From the NCBI RefSeq assembly GCF_963675985.1, contig NZ_OY780958.1, positions 2,666,001 to 2,730,000 of the forward strand: DNA of 64,000 nt, read 5' to 3'. Positions 24,311 through 33,811 of this stretch are shown here, in pieces. Numbering within the stretch: position 1 is the first letter of the stretch; each line of letters starts with the position of its first letter. The position numbers and the translations under genes were made by a program. This DNA is from an uncultured Roseibium sp. GTDB taxonomy: Bacteria; Pseudomonadota; Alphaproteobacteria; Rhizobiales; Stappiaceae. The notes beneath the pieces were generated by a model. That model worked only from the letters and a program-made list of their open reading frames with translations, was not told where the DNA came from and did no database searches.

Positions 24311-24688
24311 TTAAAAAATTTCCATCAAATGGCAGCCGTCTTTCATGCCCATATGAATAACAACGGCTTCGTATTGGCTCTCGTCAGAATAAAACTCGAC
24401 GTAGTCGCCAGATTTCAGGTTCATTCTCAATACATAGGGATCGGTCAATTCGAATGACGCTATTTCCTGACCGACCAGCAGTCCATAAGGCGCACTATTC
24501 GGCGTGTCGTCAGACCACTCATACTTTTTCCCCGAGATAGATATAGTCGATTTAACGGCTGTACTTATTGAACCGATCATCGGAACAGCTACCTGAAGGT
24601 CCCAGAGGCCGATCTGCATCGTTTCAACGATATCGCCTGCACCTAAATTGGTAAGCGTCCCGGCAATTTCGTTATCAAATGCCTTCAT
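24311..24688 (-). CDS. Hypothetical protein, immunity-like or DUF6188-like pattern
   Basis: A soluble 125-residue protein. The C-terminal half, LVGQEIASFELTDPYVLRMN then SGDYVEFYSDESQYEAVVIH, follows a pattern of short beta-rich proteins often found as orphan immunity or DUF6188-type proteins. That likeness is from memory and weak. GGGAAG directly precedes the ATG. Base composition is more AT-rich than flanking genes. No toxin gene is next to it; glnE follows downstream on the same strand after 32 nt from its upstream-facing side. Confidence 0.55.
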   Translation of the reverse strand: MKAFDNEIAGTLTNLGAGDIVETMQIGLWDLQVAVPMIGSISTAVKSTISISGKKYEWSDDTPNSAPYGLLVGQEIASFELTDPYVLRMNLKSGDYVEFYSDESQYEAVVIHMGMKDGCHLMEIF

Positions 24689-24720
24689 CTTCCCGCCCTG
24701 AACTAAGCCCGATTTTCACA

Positions 24721-27708
24721 TCACCCTTCCCCCTTCTCCACCTTGCCGACGATCTCCTCGAACTTCGCCCGAACCGCCTTCTGGATGTCGGCGAGTTCCA
24801 GTTCGAGGTGGGCGAGGTTCGGAGCGCCGCCGGCGCGGGTCAGCAGCTCGATGACGCCGCGGGGGGCCTCGGCGGCGGTGAATTTGCCCGACAGCGCCAT
24901 GCGCAGCACCTGGGTCAGGCGATGGTAGAGGCGGAGGGCTTGCAGGAGCTGATCAGCGTCGCCCGGGTCCAGGAGTTTGGCCGCCCGCAGGTTTTCCAGA
25001 GCGTCTTCCGTGCCCTGGGCCAGGACTTCCGGATGATCATGAGCATGGGCTAACTGCAGGAACTGGGCGAGAAATTCGATATCGACCAGGCCGCCGGCCA
25101 CCTGTTTCAGGTCCCAGACGTCCTTGGTGCCCTTTTCCTTTTCGATCCGGGCGCGCATGGAGCGGACGTCGTCGGCGAGTTTCGCCTTGTCGCGCTGCGT
25201 CGCCAGGGTGTCGCGCAGGAGGCTGTCGATCTTGTCTTCGAAGCCTTGCGACGAGGCGCTGATGACACGCGCCCGGGTCAGCGCCATGTGCTCCCAGGTC
25301 CATGCTTCCTTTTTCTGATAGGCGACGAAGCCGTCCAGATTGGTGGCAAGCGGGCCGGCGTTGCCGGAGGGGCGCAGGCGGAAGTCGACCTCGTAGAGGC
25401 TGCCTTCCGCCGTCGGGGCGCTCAACGCCGTGACCAGCCGCTGGGTCAGGCGGGTGTAATATTGCGAGATCGCCAGCGGTCGCTGACCGTCGGATTGTTG
25501 GGCATCCGCGGGCGCCTCGTAGAGGAGGATCAGGTCCAGGTCGGAGGCGGCGGTCATTTCCCGGCCGCCGAGCTTGCCCATGGCAAGCACCGCGTGGTTT
25601 CCGCCCAGCACCAGGCCATGGCTTTCGGCGACATGGTCGACGACCCGTTTCAGCACCCGGTCGACCACCACTTCGGCCAACCGCGCCAGGGCAAACCCGA
25701 CCTTGTCCGCGCCAAGGGTATCGGAGATGAGCCTGAGGCCGATCAGGAACTGCTGCTCCTGGGCAAAGATCCGTGCGCGGTCGAGCGCCTCTTCGTAATA
25801 GCGCGCCAGGGCCAGCGTCCGGTCGAGACCTTCGCGGAACTCGTCGACACTCGGCATGGCGCCGAAGAAGGCGGGATCGAGCACGGTGTCGAGCACATGG
25901 ATCCGGCGCGACACGGTTTCGGCCATGCGCGGTGCGGAGCCCATGACCGTGGCTAGCAGGGTCAGAAGCTGCGGATTGGACTTGAGCAGAGAGAAAAGCT
26001 GCACGCCGGCGGGCAGCTTCGCCAGGAAGCTGTCGAAGGCCCTGAGCGCGGCATCCGCATTGTCCGTCTCGGCAAGGGCGGTGATCAGCACCGGGTGCAG
26101 TTCGGTCAGCCGTTCGCGGGCCTTGGTGGAGCGTGTTGCCGGATAACGGCCGAAATGCCAGGACTTGATGATGTTGGCCGCATCCGCCGGCTGCTTGTAG
26201 CCGAGCTGTGACAGCGTCTCCAGCGTGTCCGGATCGTTGTCGTCGCCGGTAAAGACCAGATTGCCGAGGTTGGAGGCCAGTTCCGGTTCGTCCTCGAACA
26301 GACCTGCGTAATGGCCCTGCACGGTCTGCAGCCGCTGCAGCAGGGCCGCCTCGAAGGCCTCCAGGCTCTCGAAGCCCATCAGGTAGGCGACGCGGGTCAG
26401 GCCTTCCGCATCCTTGGGCAGCAACTGGGTCTGCTCGTCGTTGAGCATCTGGATGCGGTGTTCGACCGAACGCAGGAAGACATAGGCCTCATCGAGTTCG
26501 TCGCGGGCGTCCTGCTCGATCCAGCCCGCCTCCAGAAGGCCGCCCAGCATGTCGCGCGTGCGCCTGCCGCGCAGCGCCGGGTTGCGGCCGCCGGCAATGA
26601 GCTGCTGGGTCTGGACGAAAAATTCCACTTCACGGATACCGCCACGGCCAAGCTTCACATTATGGCCGGCAACGGCGATCTTGCCGTGGCCCTTGTGCAT
26701 ATGGATCTGACGCTTGATCGACTGGACATCGGCGATCGCCGCGAAATCAAGGTACTTGCGCCAGATGAACGGCACGATCTCGCGCAGGAAGGCGTCTCCG
26801 GCGGGAAGATCGCCGGCACAGGGCCGCGCCTTGATCAGGGCCGCCCGCTCCCAGTTCTGACCGAGGGATTCGTAATAGGCGAGCGCGCCGGGTACCGACA
26901 TGGCAAGCGGGGTCGCGCCCGGATCGGGACGCAGGCGCAGGTCGGTGCGGAAGATATAGCCCTCCGCTGTCCGGTCCTGCATCATTTTGACCAAACGCCG
27001 GGTCAGACGCACGAACTCCACCGACGGCTCCGCATTGGCGGCGATCGGCGCCTTGTCCGGGTCGTAGAGAACGATCAGGTCGATGTCGGAGGAATAATTC
27101 AGCTCGTTGGCGCCATGTTTTCCCATGGCGAGAACGATGAAGCCGGAATCCACGTCCGGATTGTCCGGGTCTTTAGGCTCGAATTTGCCTTTGGTCGCGA
27201 GATCGGACAGGCAGAAGCGGATACAGGCGCTCAGCGCCGCATCGGCGAACCCTGCCAGAGCGCCCGTCACCTGATCAAGATCGATGGCGCCACCGATGTC
27301 GGCAATGCCAAGTGTCAGGGCGAGGTCCTGTTTCAGAAGGCGCAGGTCGCGCATCAGCTCGGCTTCGGTTTCCGCCGCTGTGGTGCGAGCGTTTTCGATC
27401 AACCGGGCAATCCGTGCTTCCGGGGTATCGTTCAAAATGCGCTTCAGCCGCACCGGATTGGCAACCGTCAGATCGCGCAGATAGGCGGTGTCCGACAGAA
27501 TGCCGAGAAGTCCGTTGCGGACGCTGTCGTTCGTCTCCAGGAAGGTTCGAAGGTCAGCGGCCTCCTCGCTTCGGTCGGCCTTTTCCAGAAGGTCATTCAG
27601 AAACAGCTCGGCCCGCTCGGGCTCCAGTGCCCGGGGAATAACCGACAACCGATCGGAAAGGATCGTCCCGGCCTGTTCAGCCTGGCTGGCTTCCTGGTTG
27701 CTCGTCAT
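24721..27708 (-). CDS. glnE: Bifunctional glutamine synthetase adenylyltransferase/deadenylyltransferase
   Basis: Adds and removes AMP on glutamine synthetase in response to PII, in the cytoplasm. The 995-residue protein has two nucleotidyltransferase domains: SSDIDLIVLYDPD in the N-terminal (deadenylylating) half, then GRGGIREVEFFVQTQQLIAG, and ASDLDLILLYEAP in the C-terminal (adenylylating) half, ending in the second helical domain GGLVDIEFLAQFLQLAHAHD. The start MTSNQEAS lies 32 nt inside the end of the upstream kinase gene, in another frame. A later, non-overlapping start is not compatible with the length of the family. Last gene of the degP operon. Confidence 0.95.
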   Translation of the reverse strand: MTSNQEASQAEQAGTILSDRLSVIPRALEPERAELFLNDLLEKADRSEEAADLRTFLETNDSVRNGLLGILSDTAYLRDLTVANPVRLKRILNDTPEARIARLIENARTTAAETEAELMRDLRLLKQDLALTLGIADIGGAIDLDQVTGALAGFADAALSACIRFCLSDLATKGKFEPKDPDNPDVDSGFIVLAMGKHGANELNYSSDIDLIVLYDPDKAPIAANAEPSVEFVRLTRRLVKMMQDRTAEGYIFRTDLRLRPDPGATPLAMSVPGALAYYESLGQNWERAALIKARPCAGDLPAGDAFLREIVPFIWRKYLDFAAIADVQSIKRQIHMHKGHGKIAVAGHNVKLGRGGIREVEFFVQTQQLIAGGRNPALRGRRTRDMLGGLLEAGWIEQDARDELDEAYVFLRSVEHRIQMLNDEQTQLLPKDAEGLTRVAYLMGFESLEAFEAALLQRLQTVQGHYAGLFEDEPELASNLGNLVFTGDDNDPDTLETLSQLGYKQPADAANIIKSWHFGRYPATRSTKARERLTELHPVLITALAETDNADAALRAFDSFLAKLPAGVQLFSLLKSNPQLLTLLATVMGSAPRMAETVSRRIHVLDTVLDPAFFGAMPSVDEFREGLDRTLALARYYEEALDRARIFAQEQQFLIGLRLISDTLGADKVGFALARLAEVVVDRVLKRVVDHVAESHGLVLGGNHAVLAMGKLGGREMTAASDLDLILLYEAPADAQQSDGQRPLAISQYYTRLTQRLVTALSAPTAEGSLYEVDFRLRPSGNAGPLATNLDGFVAYQKKEAWTWEHMALTRARVISASSQGFEDKIDSLLRDTLATQRDKAKLADDVRSMRARIEKEKGTKDVWDLKQVAGGLVDIEFLAQFLQLAHAHDHPEVLAQGTEDALENLRAAKLLDPGDADQLLQALRLYHRLTQVLRMALSGKFTAAEAPRGVIELLTRAGGAPNLAHLELELADIQKAVRAKFEEIVGKVEKGEG

Positions 27709-29116
27709 GCGCGTTTTTATCCCCCTCGTCCCCGGCCCATTCCAAATCGATTCCGGCTGACAATCCCGGATGTGCATCCTGCAGGACAAGCGAGCCGCCG
27801 TGCAAGCGGGCGACAGCGTTGACAAGGCTCAGCCCCAGTCCGTAGCCCGGCGCGCTCCGGCTGGCGTCGAGACGGACGAACCTGCGCCGCACCCGGTCGG
27901 CATCTTCGGCCGGAATCCCCGGCCCGTTGTCAGACACGTTCAGGAGAATACGATCCTTGCACCGTTCGGCCTTGATGGAGATCACGAGGTCGCCTTCGGC
28001 GGGCTTTCCGTATTTGAGCGCGTTTTCGATCAGGTTGACGAGAGCCTGGGCGACGAGCTCGCGGTTGCAGCAGGCCATCACGGATTCCAGCACCTGAACG
28101 TCCAGGCGCCCGCCCTCGTCTTCCACCAACGGCTCGTAAAGCTCCGCCATCTCCTCGACCACGGCCTTCAGGTCGACATCGTCCATGCCCGATTCCGGCG
28201 CCATGGCCTCGACACGGGCAATGCGCAACAACGCATCGAAGATCCGGATCAGGGTGTCACTGTCATCCAGGGTTGCCTCGAGGGCGGAACGGTATTCTCC
28301 ATCCGACTTCGCCTCGCGCAGGGCGGTTTCGACGCGGGTGCGCAGGCGGGTCAGCGGCGTCTTCAGGTCGTGGGCGATGTTATCGGACACGTCTTTCATG
28401 CCCTGCATCAGCAGTTCGATGCGACTGAGCATCTCGTTCAGATTGGTCGCCAGCCGATCGAATTCGTCGCCGTTTCCGGCAACCGGCAGCCGTCCGGACA
28501 GATTGCCGTGCATGATGGTCTGGCTGGTCGCGGCAATGCCGTCGATCCGCTTCAGCACGCGACGGCTGACGAACAGCCAGGTGATCACCGCCATGACCAC
28601 GACGACGGCGAGCCACAGGCGCAGAGCCTCACCCAGAAGAGCGGAGAAGCGCTGCTGCTCGCCCAGATCCCGGCCGACCAGCAGCCGGTATCCGCCACGC
28701 AGTTCGAACGTGCGCACCAGCGCTTCGCGTTCCACGTCGCCGCCGGGCTCCACGCGGGCATATTTCACCCGGCGGATATCCCCGACCGCCTCATCGAGAA
28801 CAACTGTCGGCAGCCGGGCGATATTGCCGGCAATGGTCACGCCGGCGAAATCGGTCAGGAGATAGAGGCTGGCATCGGGACGGCGCGCCCGGCGGTCGAT
28901 GCTTTCCACCACGGCGCGGACGCCGCCGCGGACATATTCGTCGGCCAGGCCGGAAATCTCCGCGTCCACGGTCTGCACGACCTGGCTCGACATCAGCTGA
29001 TTGGTGTTGCGGGAGATATAGACCAGCAGGAACCCGGACAGTCCTGTAAAGACCGCGATATAGAGCACCGACAGCTTGAACGCTGTCGTCCGGATAATCC
29101 TAGTGAGACGTGTCAC
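27677..29116 (-). CDS. Two-component sensor histidine kinase
   Basis: A 479-residue inner-membrane kinase: TM helix at about 13-35, periplasmic sensor to about 165, second TM at about 168-190, HAMP to about 245, H-box NIAHDLKTPLTRLRTR, N-box ALVNLIENALKYG, and G-boxes SDNGPGIP and GYGLGLSLV. Partner of the response regulator upstream, overlapping it by 17 nt. It in turn overlaps glnE by 32 nt. The order protease, regulator, kinase, glnE recurs in Hyphomicrobiales. The signal is unknown; DegP linkage suggests envelope stress. Confidence 0.92.
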   Translation of the reverse strand: MTRLTRIIRTTAFKLSVLYIAVFTGLSGFLLVYISRNTNQLMSSQVVQTVDAEISGLADEYVRGGVRAVVESIDRRARRPDASLYLLTDFAGVTIAGNIARLPTVVLDEAVGDIRRVKYARVEPGGDVEREALVRTFELRGGYRLLVGRDLGEQQRFSALLGEALRLWLAVVVVMAVITWLFVSRRVLKRIDGIAATSQTIMHGNLSGRLPVAGNGDEFDRLATNLNEMLSRIELLMQGMKDVSDNIAHDLKTPLTRLRTRVETALREAKSDGEYRSALEATLDDSDTLIRIFDALLRIARVEAMAPESGMDDVDLKAVVEEMAELYEPLVEDEGGRLDVQVLESVMACCNRELVAQALVNLIENALKYGKPAEGDLVISIKAERCKDRILLNVSDNGPGIPAEDADRVRRRFVRLDASRSAPGYGLGLSLVNAVARLHGGSLVLQDAHPGLSAGIDLEWAGDEGDKNAHDEQPGSQPG

Positions 29117-29786
29117 GGATCGTATACCCGGCGCCGCGGATGGTTTGCAGCAGCGGCACGTCGAAGCCCTTGTCGATTTTACCCCTCAGCCGCGAGATGT
29201 GCACGTCGATGACGTTGGTTTGGGGATCGAAATGATATTCCCAGACGTTTTCCAGGAGCATGGTGCGGGTCACCACCTGACCGGCATGCTGCATGAGGTA
29301 TTCCAGCAGGCGGAATTCCCGTGGCTGCAGCGGAATGTCCGTATCGCCGCGCCTGCAGGTATGGGACAGGCGGTCAAGGATCAGATCTCCGACCTGGTAG
29401 GTCGTCTCCACCTCAGCGCCCGCCTTCGGCCGCCGGGACAGCGCCTCGACCCGCGCCAAAAGTTCGGTAAAGGCATAGGGCTTGGGCAGGTAGTCGTCGC
29501 CGCCGGCTTTCAGCCCCTTGACCCGGTCGTCCACCTGTCCAAGCGCGGACAGGATCAGAACCGGGGTGTGGTTTCCGGCCTTGCGCAGGGTCTCGATCAC
29601 CGACAATCCGTCGCGCTTGGGCAACATCCGGTCGACGATCAGGACGTCGTAAGAGCTCGTCATGGCCAGCTCCAGGCCGGCTTCGCCGTCCGGGGCCTGG
29701 TCTGCCATATGACCCAGTTCCTTGAGGCCCTTGGCCAGATAGGCCGAGGCCTCGGCGTCGTCTTCGATGATGAGAATCCGCAACAT
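29100..29786 (-). CDS. OmpR/PhoB-family response regulator
   Basis: A 228-residue regulator. The receiver shows acidic IIEDD, phospho-acceptor Asp in LIVDRMLP and Lys in GGDDYLPKPYAF. The C-terminal winged helix (REFRLLEYLMQHAGQVVTRT, then TNVIDVHISRLRGKID) binds DNA. AAAGGAGG precedes the ATG, a strong ribosome site. It overlaps the kinase gene. The gap to degP (29787-29952) holds a strong hairpin. Confidence 0.95.
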   Translation of the reverse strand: MLRILIIEDDAEASAYLAKGLKELGHMADQAPDGEAGLELAMTSSYDVLIVDRMLPKRDGLSVIETLRKAGNHTPVLILSALGQVDDRVKGLKAGGDDYLPKPYAFTELLARVEALSRRPKAGAEVETTYQVGDLILDRLSHTCRRGDTDIPLQPREFRLLEYLMQHAGQVVTRTMLLENVWEYHFDPQTNVIDVHISRLRGKIDKGFDVPLLQTIRGAGYTIRDTSH

Positions 29787-29842
29787 GACCTCCTTTTACA
29801 GAAGAATTGCAACAGGCAGTAGTGGCAAATGCCAAAGACGCG

Positions 29843-29880
29843 GCTGGCGGCTAGTCCGGAAGGTCCGGGCTGCCGCCAGC
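29843..29880 (-). promoter_or_regulatory. Intercistronic hairpin between degP and the response regulator
   Basis: GCTGGCGGC (29843-29851) pairs with GCCGCCAGC (29872-29880), and an inner CCGGA/TCCGG extends it. There is no T tract on the minus strand, so it is more likely an RNA-stability or attenuation element than a full terminator. Confidence 0.4.
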
Positions 29881-29952
29881 TGGTGCGACACGGCCGAGTG
29901 CGGGGGGCAGAGGGGGATCAGCCGGCCATGTCTAACGGGGTAGGTCCTGGTT

Positions 29953-31509
29953 TTAGCCGACCTTTTTCATCGGCAGAGCCACGAAGCGGGTGTTGTCTCC
30001 GCGTTCCACCCTGAACAGAACCGCCTTACGGCCATCCTTTTTCGCTACGTCGACCGCCTTGACGACATCTTCGGGCGTGGAGACCTTCGTGCCGGCCACT
30101 TCGAGGATCCGGTCACCCTGGTTCAGCAGCTTGTCCGCGGCCGGACCATCCGGGTCCACCTCGGCGATGACCACGCCGTCGCCTTCCATGCCGGCTTCCT
30201 TGGCGGTCGTCAGAGCAAGGCCCAGCTCATTGAGGGTCGCATTGGACGGTTCGACCAGGCCGTTGGGATTATCGGCACTGGCGGTGTCTTTCAAGCGACC
30301 CAGCTTGACCTCTACGTCCTTTTCCTTGCCGTTCCGCCACAGAGACACCTTCACGTCCGTATCCGGGTCATAGGCCGCGATCACACGGGACAGTTCGCGC
30401 GGATCCTTGATGCTCTTGCCGTCGACGGACAGGATGGTATCGCCGGTCTCAAGGCCGGCCGCTTTCGCCGGACTGTCGTCCTGCACCTCGGAGACCAGGG
30501 CGCCATGGGGGTCCTTGAGGTCGAGGCTTTCGGCGATATCTTCGGTCACCGGCTGGATCTGGACGCCGAGCCAACCGCGGACAACCTTGCCGCCCTTCTC
30601 CAGGTCCATGATGACGTCGCTTGCCGTGGACGCGGGGATCGCGAAGGCGATACCCACATTACCGCCCGACGGCGAGTAGATCGCTGCGTTCACGCCGATC
30701 ACCTCACCCTTCATGTTGAAGGCCGGACCGCCGGAGTTACCACGGTTCACAGGGGCGTCGATCTGGATGAAATCATCATAGGGGCCCGCGCCGATATCAC
30801 GGCCGCGCGCGGAGACGATACCAGCTGTCACACTGCCGCCGAGACCGAACGGGTTACCAATGGCAACGACCCACTCGCCGACCTGCGGCGCGTCATCGGC
30901 AAACTTCACATAGGTGAACTTTTTATCCGAGTCGACCTTCAGGAGCGCCAGGTCCGTGCGCTTATCGGCGCCGACCAGCTTGGCACTGTATTCCTTGCCA
31001 TCGTTGTCGATGACAGTGAATTCGGTGCCATGGTCAATCACATGGTGGTTGGTCACCAGGTAACCGTCATCGGTGATGAAGAAGCCGGACCCCTGGGCCA
31101 TGCCGTACTGATGCTTGCGCTGGGGCGTGTTGCCTTCGCTCTGTCCCTGACCACCGAAACCCTTGAAGAAGCGGCGCAGCGGGGAATCCTTCGGCAGGCT
31201 GTTGAAGAAGTCCTCGAAGTTGCCGCTGTCGCCATTGCCGTTGCCGCGGAAGCCCATCATCTGAGGTTGGATTTCTTCTTTGACGCGGACACTGACGACT
31301 GCCGGCTGAACGGCCTTGACGACGCTGGTGAAGTCGACCGGGCCGGCATTCTGTACATCTACCGGAGCGGCCAAAGCCTGTTGAAACGGAATGGCGGTCT
31401 GGGCTGTGAACGCACCGGCAATGCCGAGCGCCATGGCACCTGCCAGCAGGCCGGCACGACGCCCGCGAAGGGAAATCACCTTGCCTCGTTTGGGGGCCTG
31501 ATTTTGCAT
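29953..31509 (-). CDS. degP: Do/DegP-family periplasmic serine protease
   Basis: A periplasmic protease-chaperone for misfolded envelope proteins. Of 518 residues, a long signal peptide (RRAGLLAGAMALGIAGAF) is followed by a trypsin-like domain with His in VTNHHVID, Asp in RTDLALLKV and Ser in NRGNSGGPAF, then two PDZ domains (first around RGWLGVQIQPV, second around ELGLALTTA). A family-typical low-complexity LA loop (GGQGQSEGNTPQRK) is present. I start at MQNQAP with AGAGGAAGAAG upstream. The MRGRRQ start at 31527 and a longer frame are less likely. First gene of the degP, regulator, kinase, glnE run. Confidence 0.93.
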   Translation of the reverse strand: MQNQAPKRGKVISLRGRRAGLLAGAMALGIAGAFTAQTAIPFQQALAAPVDVQNAGPVDFTSVVKAVQPAVVSVRVKEEIQPQMMGFRGNGNGDSGNFEDFFNSLPKDSPLRRFFKGFGGQGQSEGNTPQRKHQYGMAQGSGFFITDDGYLVTNHHVIDHGTEFTVIDNDGKEYSAKLVGADKRTDLALLKVDSDKKFTYVKFADDAPQVGEWVVAIGNPFGLGGSVTAGIVSARGRDIGAGPYDDFIQIDAPVNRGNSGGPAFNMKGEVIGVNAAIYSPSGGNVGIAFAIPASTASDVIMDLEKGGKVVRGWLGVQIQPVTEDIAESLDLKDPHGALVSEVQDDSPAKAAGLETGDTILSVDGKSIKDPRELSRVIAAYDPDTDVKVSLWRNGKEKDVEVKLGRLKDTASADNPNGLVEPSNATLNELGLALTTAKEAGMEGDGVVIAEVDPDGPAADKLLNQGDRILEVAGTKVSTPEDVVKAVDVAKKDGRKAVLFRVERGDNTRFVALPMKKVG

Positions 31510-31753
31510 CTGTCTTCTTCCTCTCATGACTGACGGATCAGATTTCCGACAGGAACGCGGGGAACCTCCTGTCGTTTCGAGATTGAAGATAGGGATGTCT
31601 CTCTTACAGGCGCCTGTCGGGGAGATTAAGCTTTTGTAAGGTTGGGAAAGCGCCTGAAATTGCGATCCATATTCATTTTGCATGCACGACTTAATGGAAA
31701 TTTTATTTTTTAACTCAATCCATGAGTGTATATATTCTAAGTGTGGGTTTGAA

Positions 31754-32236
31754 ATGACGGGAAAGCAATTGCTCCTGTTCGCCGGTTTTCTGCTCCTGGC
31801 CGCTTTCGGTGCGAAGACGTATTTGGACCGCCAAAAAGAGCTCGATGGCCTGATTGCCGCTTACAATCTGACTGATCCTGAAGCCGCAGCCTTTCGTACG
31901 TGCGTATCTCAGATGTCCGGCAAGAGCCTGACCATCAAAAGTCCCATTGGATCGTCAAAATACACCCAAATTCCAAAGGAAATTTGCGCCTGCCAAGCCG
32001 TCGAAATCGCACAGACGCTTAAACTGGAGCATTTGGACAAACACAAGGACGTCATCAAGGCCTACATAAGAAGCAAGGAAACGCCAAACGAGTTTTTGTC
32101 CGAGGATTTGCTCGATGAATCTGACAGCCCGCGACAGGCGTTCAGATCCTTGGCAAAGTCCCTGGATAACTGCATCTCGGAATACGAAGATGCTCGTTTC
32201 AAAGCGGCGGCCGAACTTCTTAAAAATAAGCTTTGA
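31754..32236 (+). CDS. Hypothetical exported or membrane-anchored protein
   Basis: A 160-residue protein with a hydrophobic N-terminal segment (QLLLFAGFLLLAAFGAKTYL) and a mostly helical, charged remainder containing CVSQMSGKS, ICACQAVEIAQ and a late Cys in DNCISEYED. The CxC plus others may form disulfides outside the membrane. I start at MTGKQ; the open frame upstream is AT-rich and lacks coding character. Not recognised; it converges with the GST gene, 11 nt apart. Confidence 0.65.
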   Translation: MTGKQLLLFAGFLLLAAFGAKTYLDRQKELDGLIAAYNLTDPEAAAFRTCVSQMSGKSLTIKSPIGSSKYTQIPKEICACQAVEIAQTLKLEHLDKHKDVIKAYIRSKETPNEFLSEDLLDESDSPRQAFRSLAKSLDNCISEYEDARFKAAAELLKNKL

Positions 32237-32247
32237 AGGCGCAAAAA

Positions 32248-32922
32248 TTATCGATCAGCGCCGAAGCAGCCTTCCTCACCGAATTGCATAAGCTCGACGC
32301 CTGACTGCCACTTCTCATATTTCGTCATAATGGCCGCAAAGCGATCCGAGGTCTCGAAGGCCTGAAGCCGGTGCAGGAGATGCGGCCAGGCCTGCGCCTC
32401 GAACCACGCGCGGTCGGTATTGGCGAACTGGCGGACGAAGGGCAGCACCGCATAATCGGCAAGGGACGCTCGCGTGCCGAAAAGCCAGGGTGTGCGGATC
32501 AGCCGGTCGTTCAGCCCGGTCAGATAGCCTGCGGCGGCAGCCCGTTCCTGTTCCCGGTCCGTGTCCGGATAGCGGTTATCGTATTTGTAGCGGTCGAGAT
32601 GACGTTTGAACGGTCCGTCGATCTCGGCGATCAGCGCCAGCATGTCCTCCATGGAAGCCGCTTCGGGTGCAAGCCAGCCTTCGGGATCATGCCGCCGGAG
32701 GGCCCAGAGCATGATGTCCAGGCTTTCATCGATGACGTCCCCCTCGCCGGTGACCAGACAGGGCACCGTCGCCGATGGTGAAACGGCCAGAAATTCCGGC
32801 GCCTTGTCACGAAGGACGATTTCGCGCAATTCCACAGCCGTGCCGCTTGAAAGCACAGCCAGGCGCGCGCGCATGGCGTAAGGACAGCGTCGGAAGGAAT
32901 AAAGCACCGGAAGAGCAGACAT
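32248..32922 (-). CDS. Glutathione S-transferase family protein
   Basis: A 224-residue cytoplasmic protein with a thioredoxin-fold N-terminal domain (SFRRCPYAMRARLAV, active-site-type Cys; cis-Pro ATVPCLV; DESLDIMLWALRRHD) and an all-helical C-terminal domain. The CPYA motif resembles glutaredoxin-2-like GSTs. I start at MSALPVLYS; ATG 32940 is also possible. Substrate unknown. Tail converges with the unknown gene at 31754. Confidence 0.88.
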   Translation of the reverse strand: MSALPVLYSFRRCPYAMRARLAVLSSGTAVELREIVLRDKAPEFLAVSPSATVPCLVTGEGDVIDESLDIMLWALRRHDPEGWLAPEAASMEDMLALIAEIDGPFKRHLDRYKYDNRYPDTDREQERAAAAGYLTGLNDRLIRTPWLFGTRASLADYAVLPFVRQFANTDRAWFEAQAWPHLLHRLQAFETSDRFAAIMTKYEKWQSGVELMQFGEEGCFGADR

Positions 32923-32967
32923 GGCACCGGTGTCGACCATCGCCTTGCCAGCCGTCAAGTGGGGAAA

Positions 32968-33558
32968 TCACTCCGCCTGCAGGGCAAGCAGACTTTCCAG
33001 GCTCAGGGAGCCGGTCGTCCGTGCGTGCACCGGTTCGTTTCCGTCCGCTTCGCCGCGGGCTTCATTCAGAACGGCAAACAGATGCTGGATGGCATCAAGC
33101 CCCTTTGTCGGCTCTCCGCGGGCTTCCGCCATGTCCCGCTGCCCCGCAATCACCGCCGTCAGATCGGTCTTCCGGTTCGGGTCGAAGGGTCCCGGTTCGG
33201 TCCCCGATATCCGGGCGGCCGTTTCCCGCATGTGCATCTGGAAATCCTCTCCGTGGGTCTCCAGCATCATGATGTCGGCCAGGGGCGCATAGCCGGCGGA
33301 TTTCAACTCTTTCGAGAGCTGGTCGATTTCACGTGGCGATATGGATTTCGGATCGTGTCGGGCGGCAATCATGTTCAAATCCGGCTTCTCGGCCTGCCTG
33401 TCTCCGTTCACAGCGGCATGAATTTCCGAGTAAGAGGTCGTTTCTGCCGCCCCGGCAGAAACAGCCGAGCTGCTCTCGCCGGCGGATGATTGCCGGTATC
33501 TGCCCGAATGCCCTACCGAAAGCCCGCTCATGAATTCAATTGCCGATGCTATGGACAT
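32968..33558 (-). CDS. Hypothetical protein
   Basis: A 196-residue soluble protein. The first 45 residues are Ser/Ala/Gly-rich and look disordered. Then come SPREIDQLSKELKSAGYA, PLADIMMLETHGEDFQMHMR and the C-terminal ALNEARGEADGNE-like region, probably helical. GGAGGA precedes the ATG at 33558, and an ATG at 33573 has its own AGGGA. Not recognised. The upstream gap to the DUF2336 gene (33559-33811) is AT-rich and likely holds divergent promoters. Confidence 0.65.
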   Translation of the reverse strand: MSIASAIEFMSGLSVGHSGRYRQSSAGESSSAVSAGAAETTSYSEIHAAVNGDRQAEKPDLNMIAARHDPKSISPREIDQLSKELKSAGYAPLADIMMLETHGEDFQMHMRETAARISGTEPGPFDPNRKTDLTAVIAGQRDMAEARGEPTKGLDAIQHLFAVLNEARGEADGNEPVHARTTGSLSLESLLALQAE

Positions 33559-33811
33559 GCTTCCTCCGCCCATGTTTTCCCTGCTGCGCCGAAATACAAA
33601 GCAAATGCGATGCCAAACCGTGACTCGACGCCAACTGACAGAAAATCATCAGATTTCAAAATAAACGTTTCGAATATCCGTAATTTTTACATTAATTTTT
33701 TCCACAGTACATAATACAAGTAAAAATACCAAGACTTTTAATTGCTTATGTTAGGCCAAATTAAAGGTATTTTTGAAACGCTTAAGCGTCCGACATTCAG
33801 GCAGGAACTCT

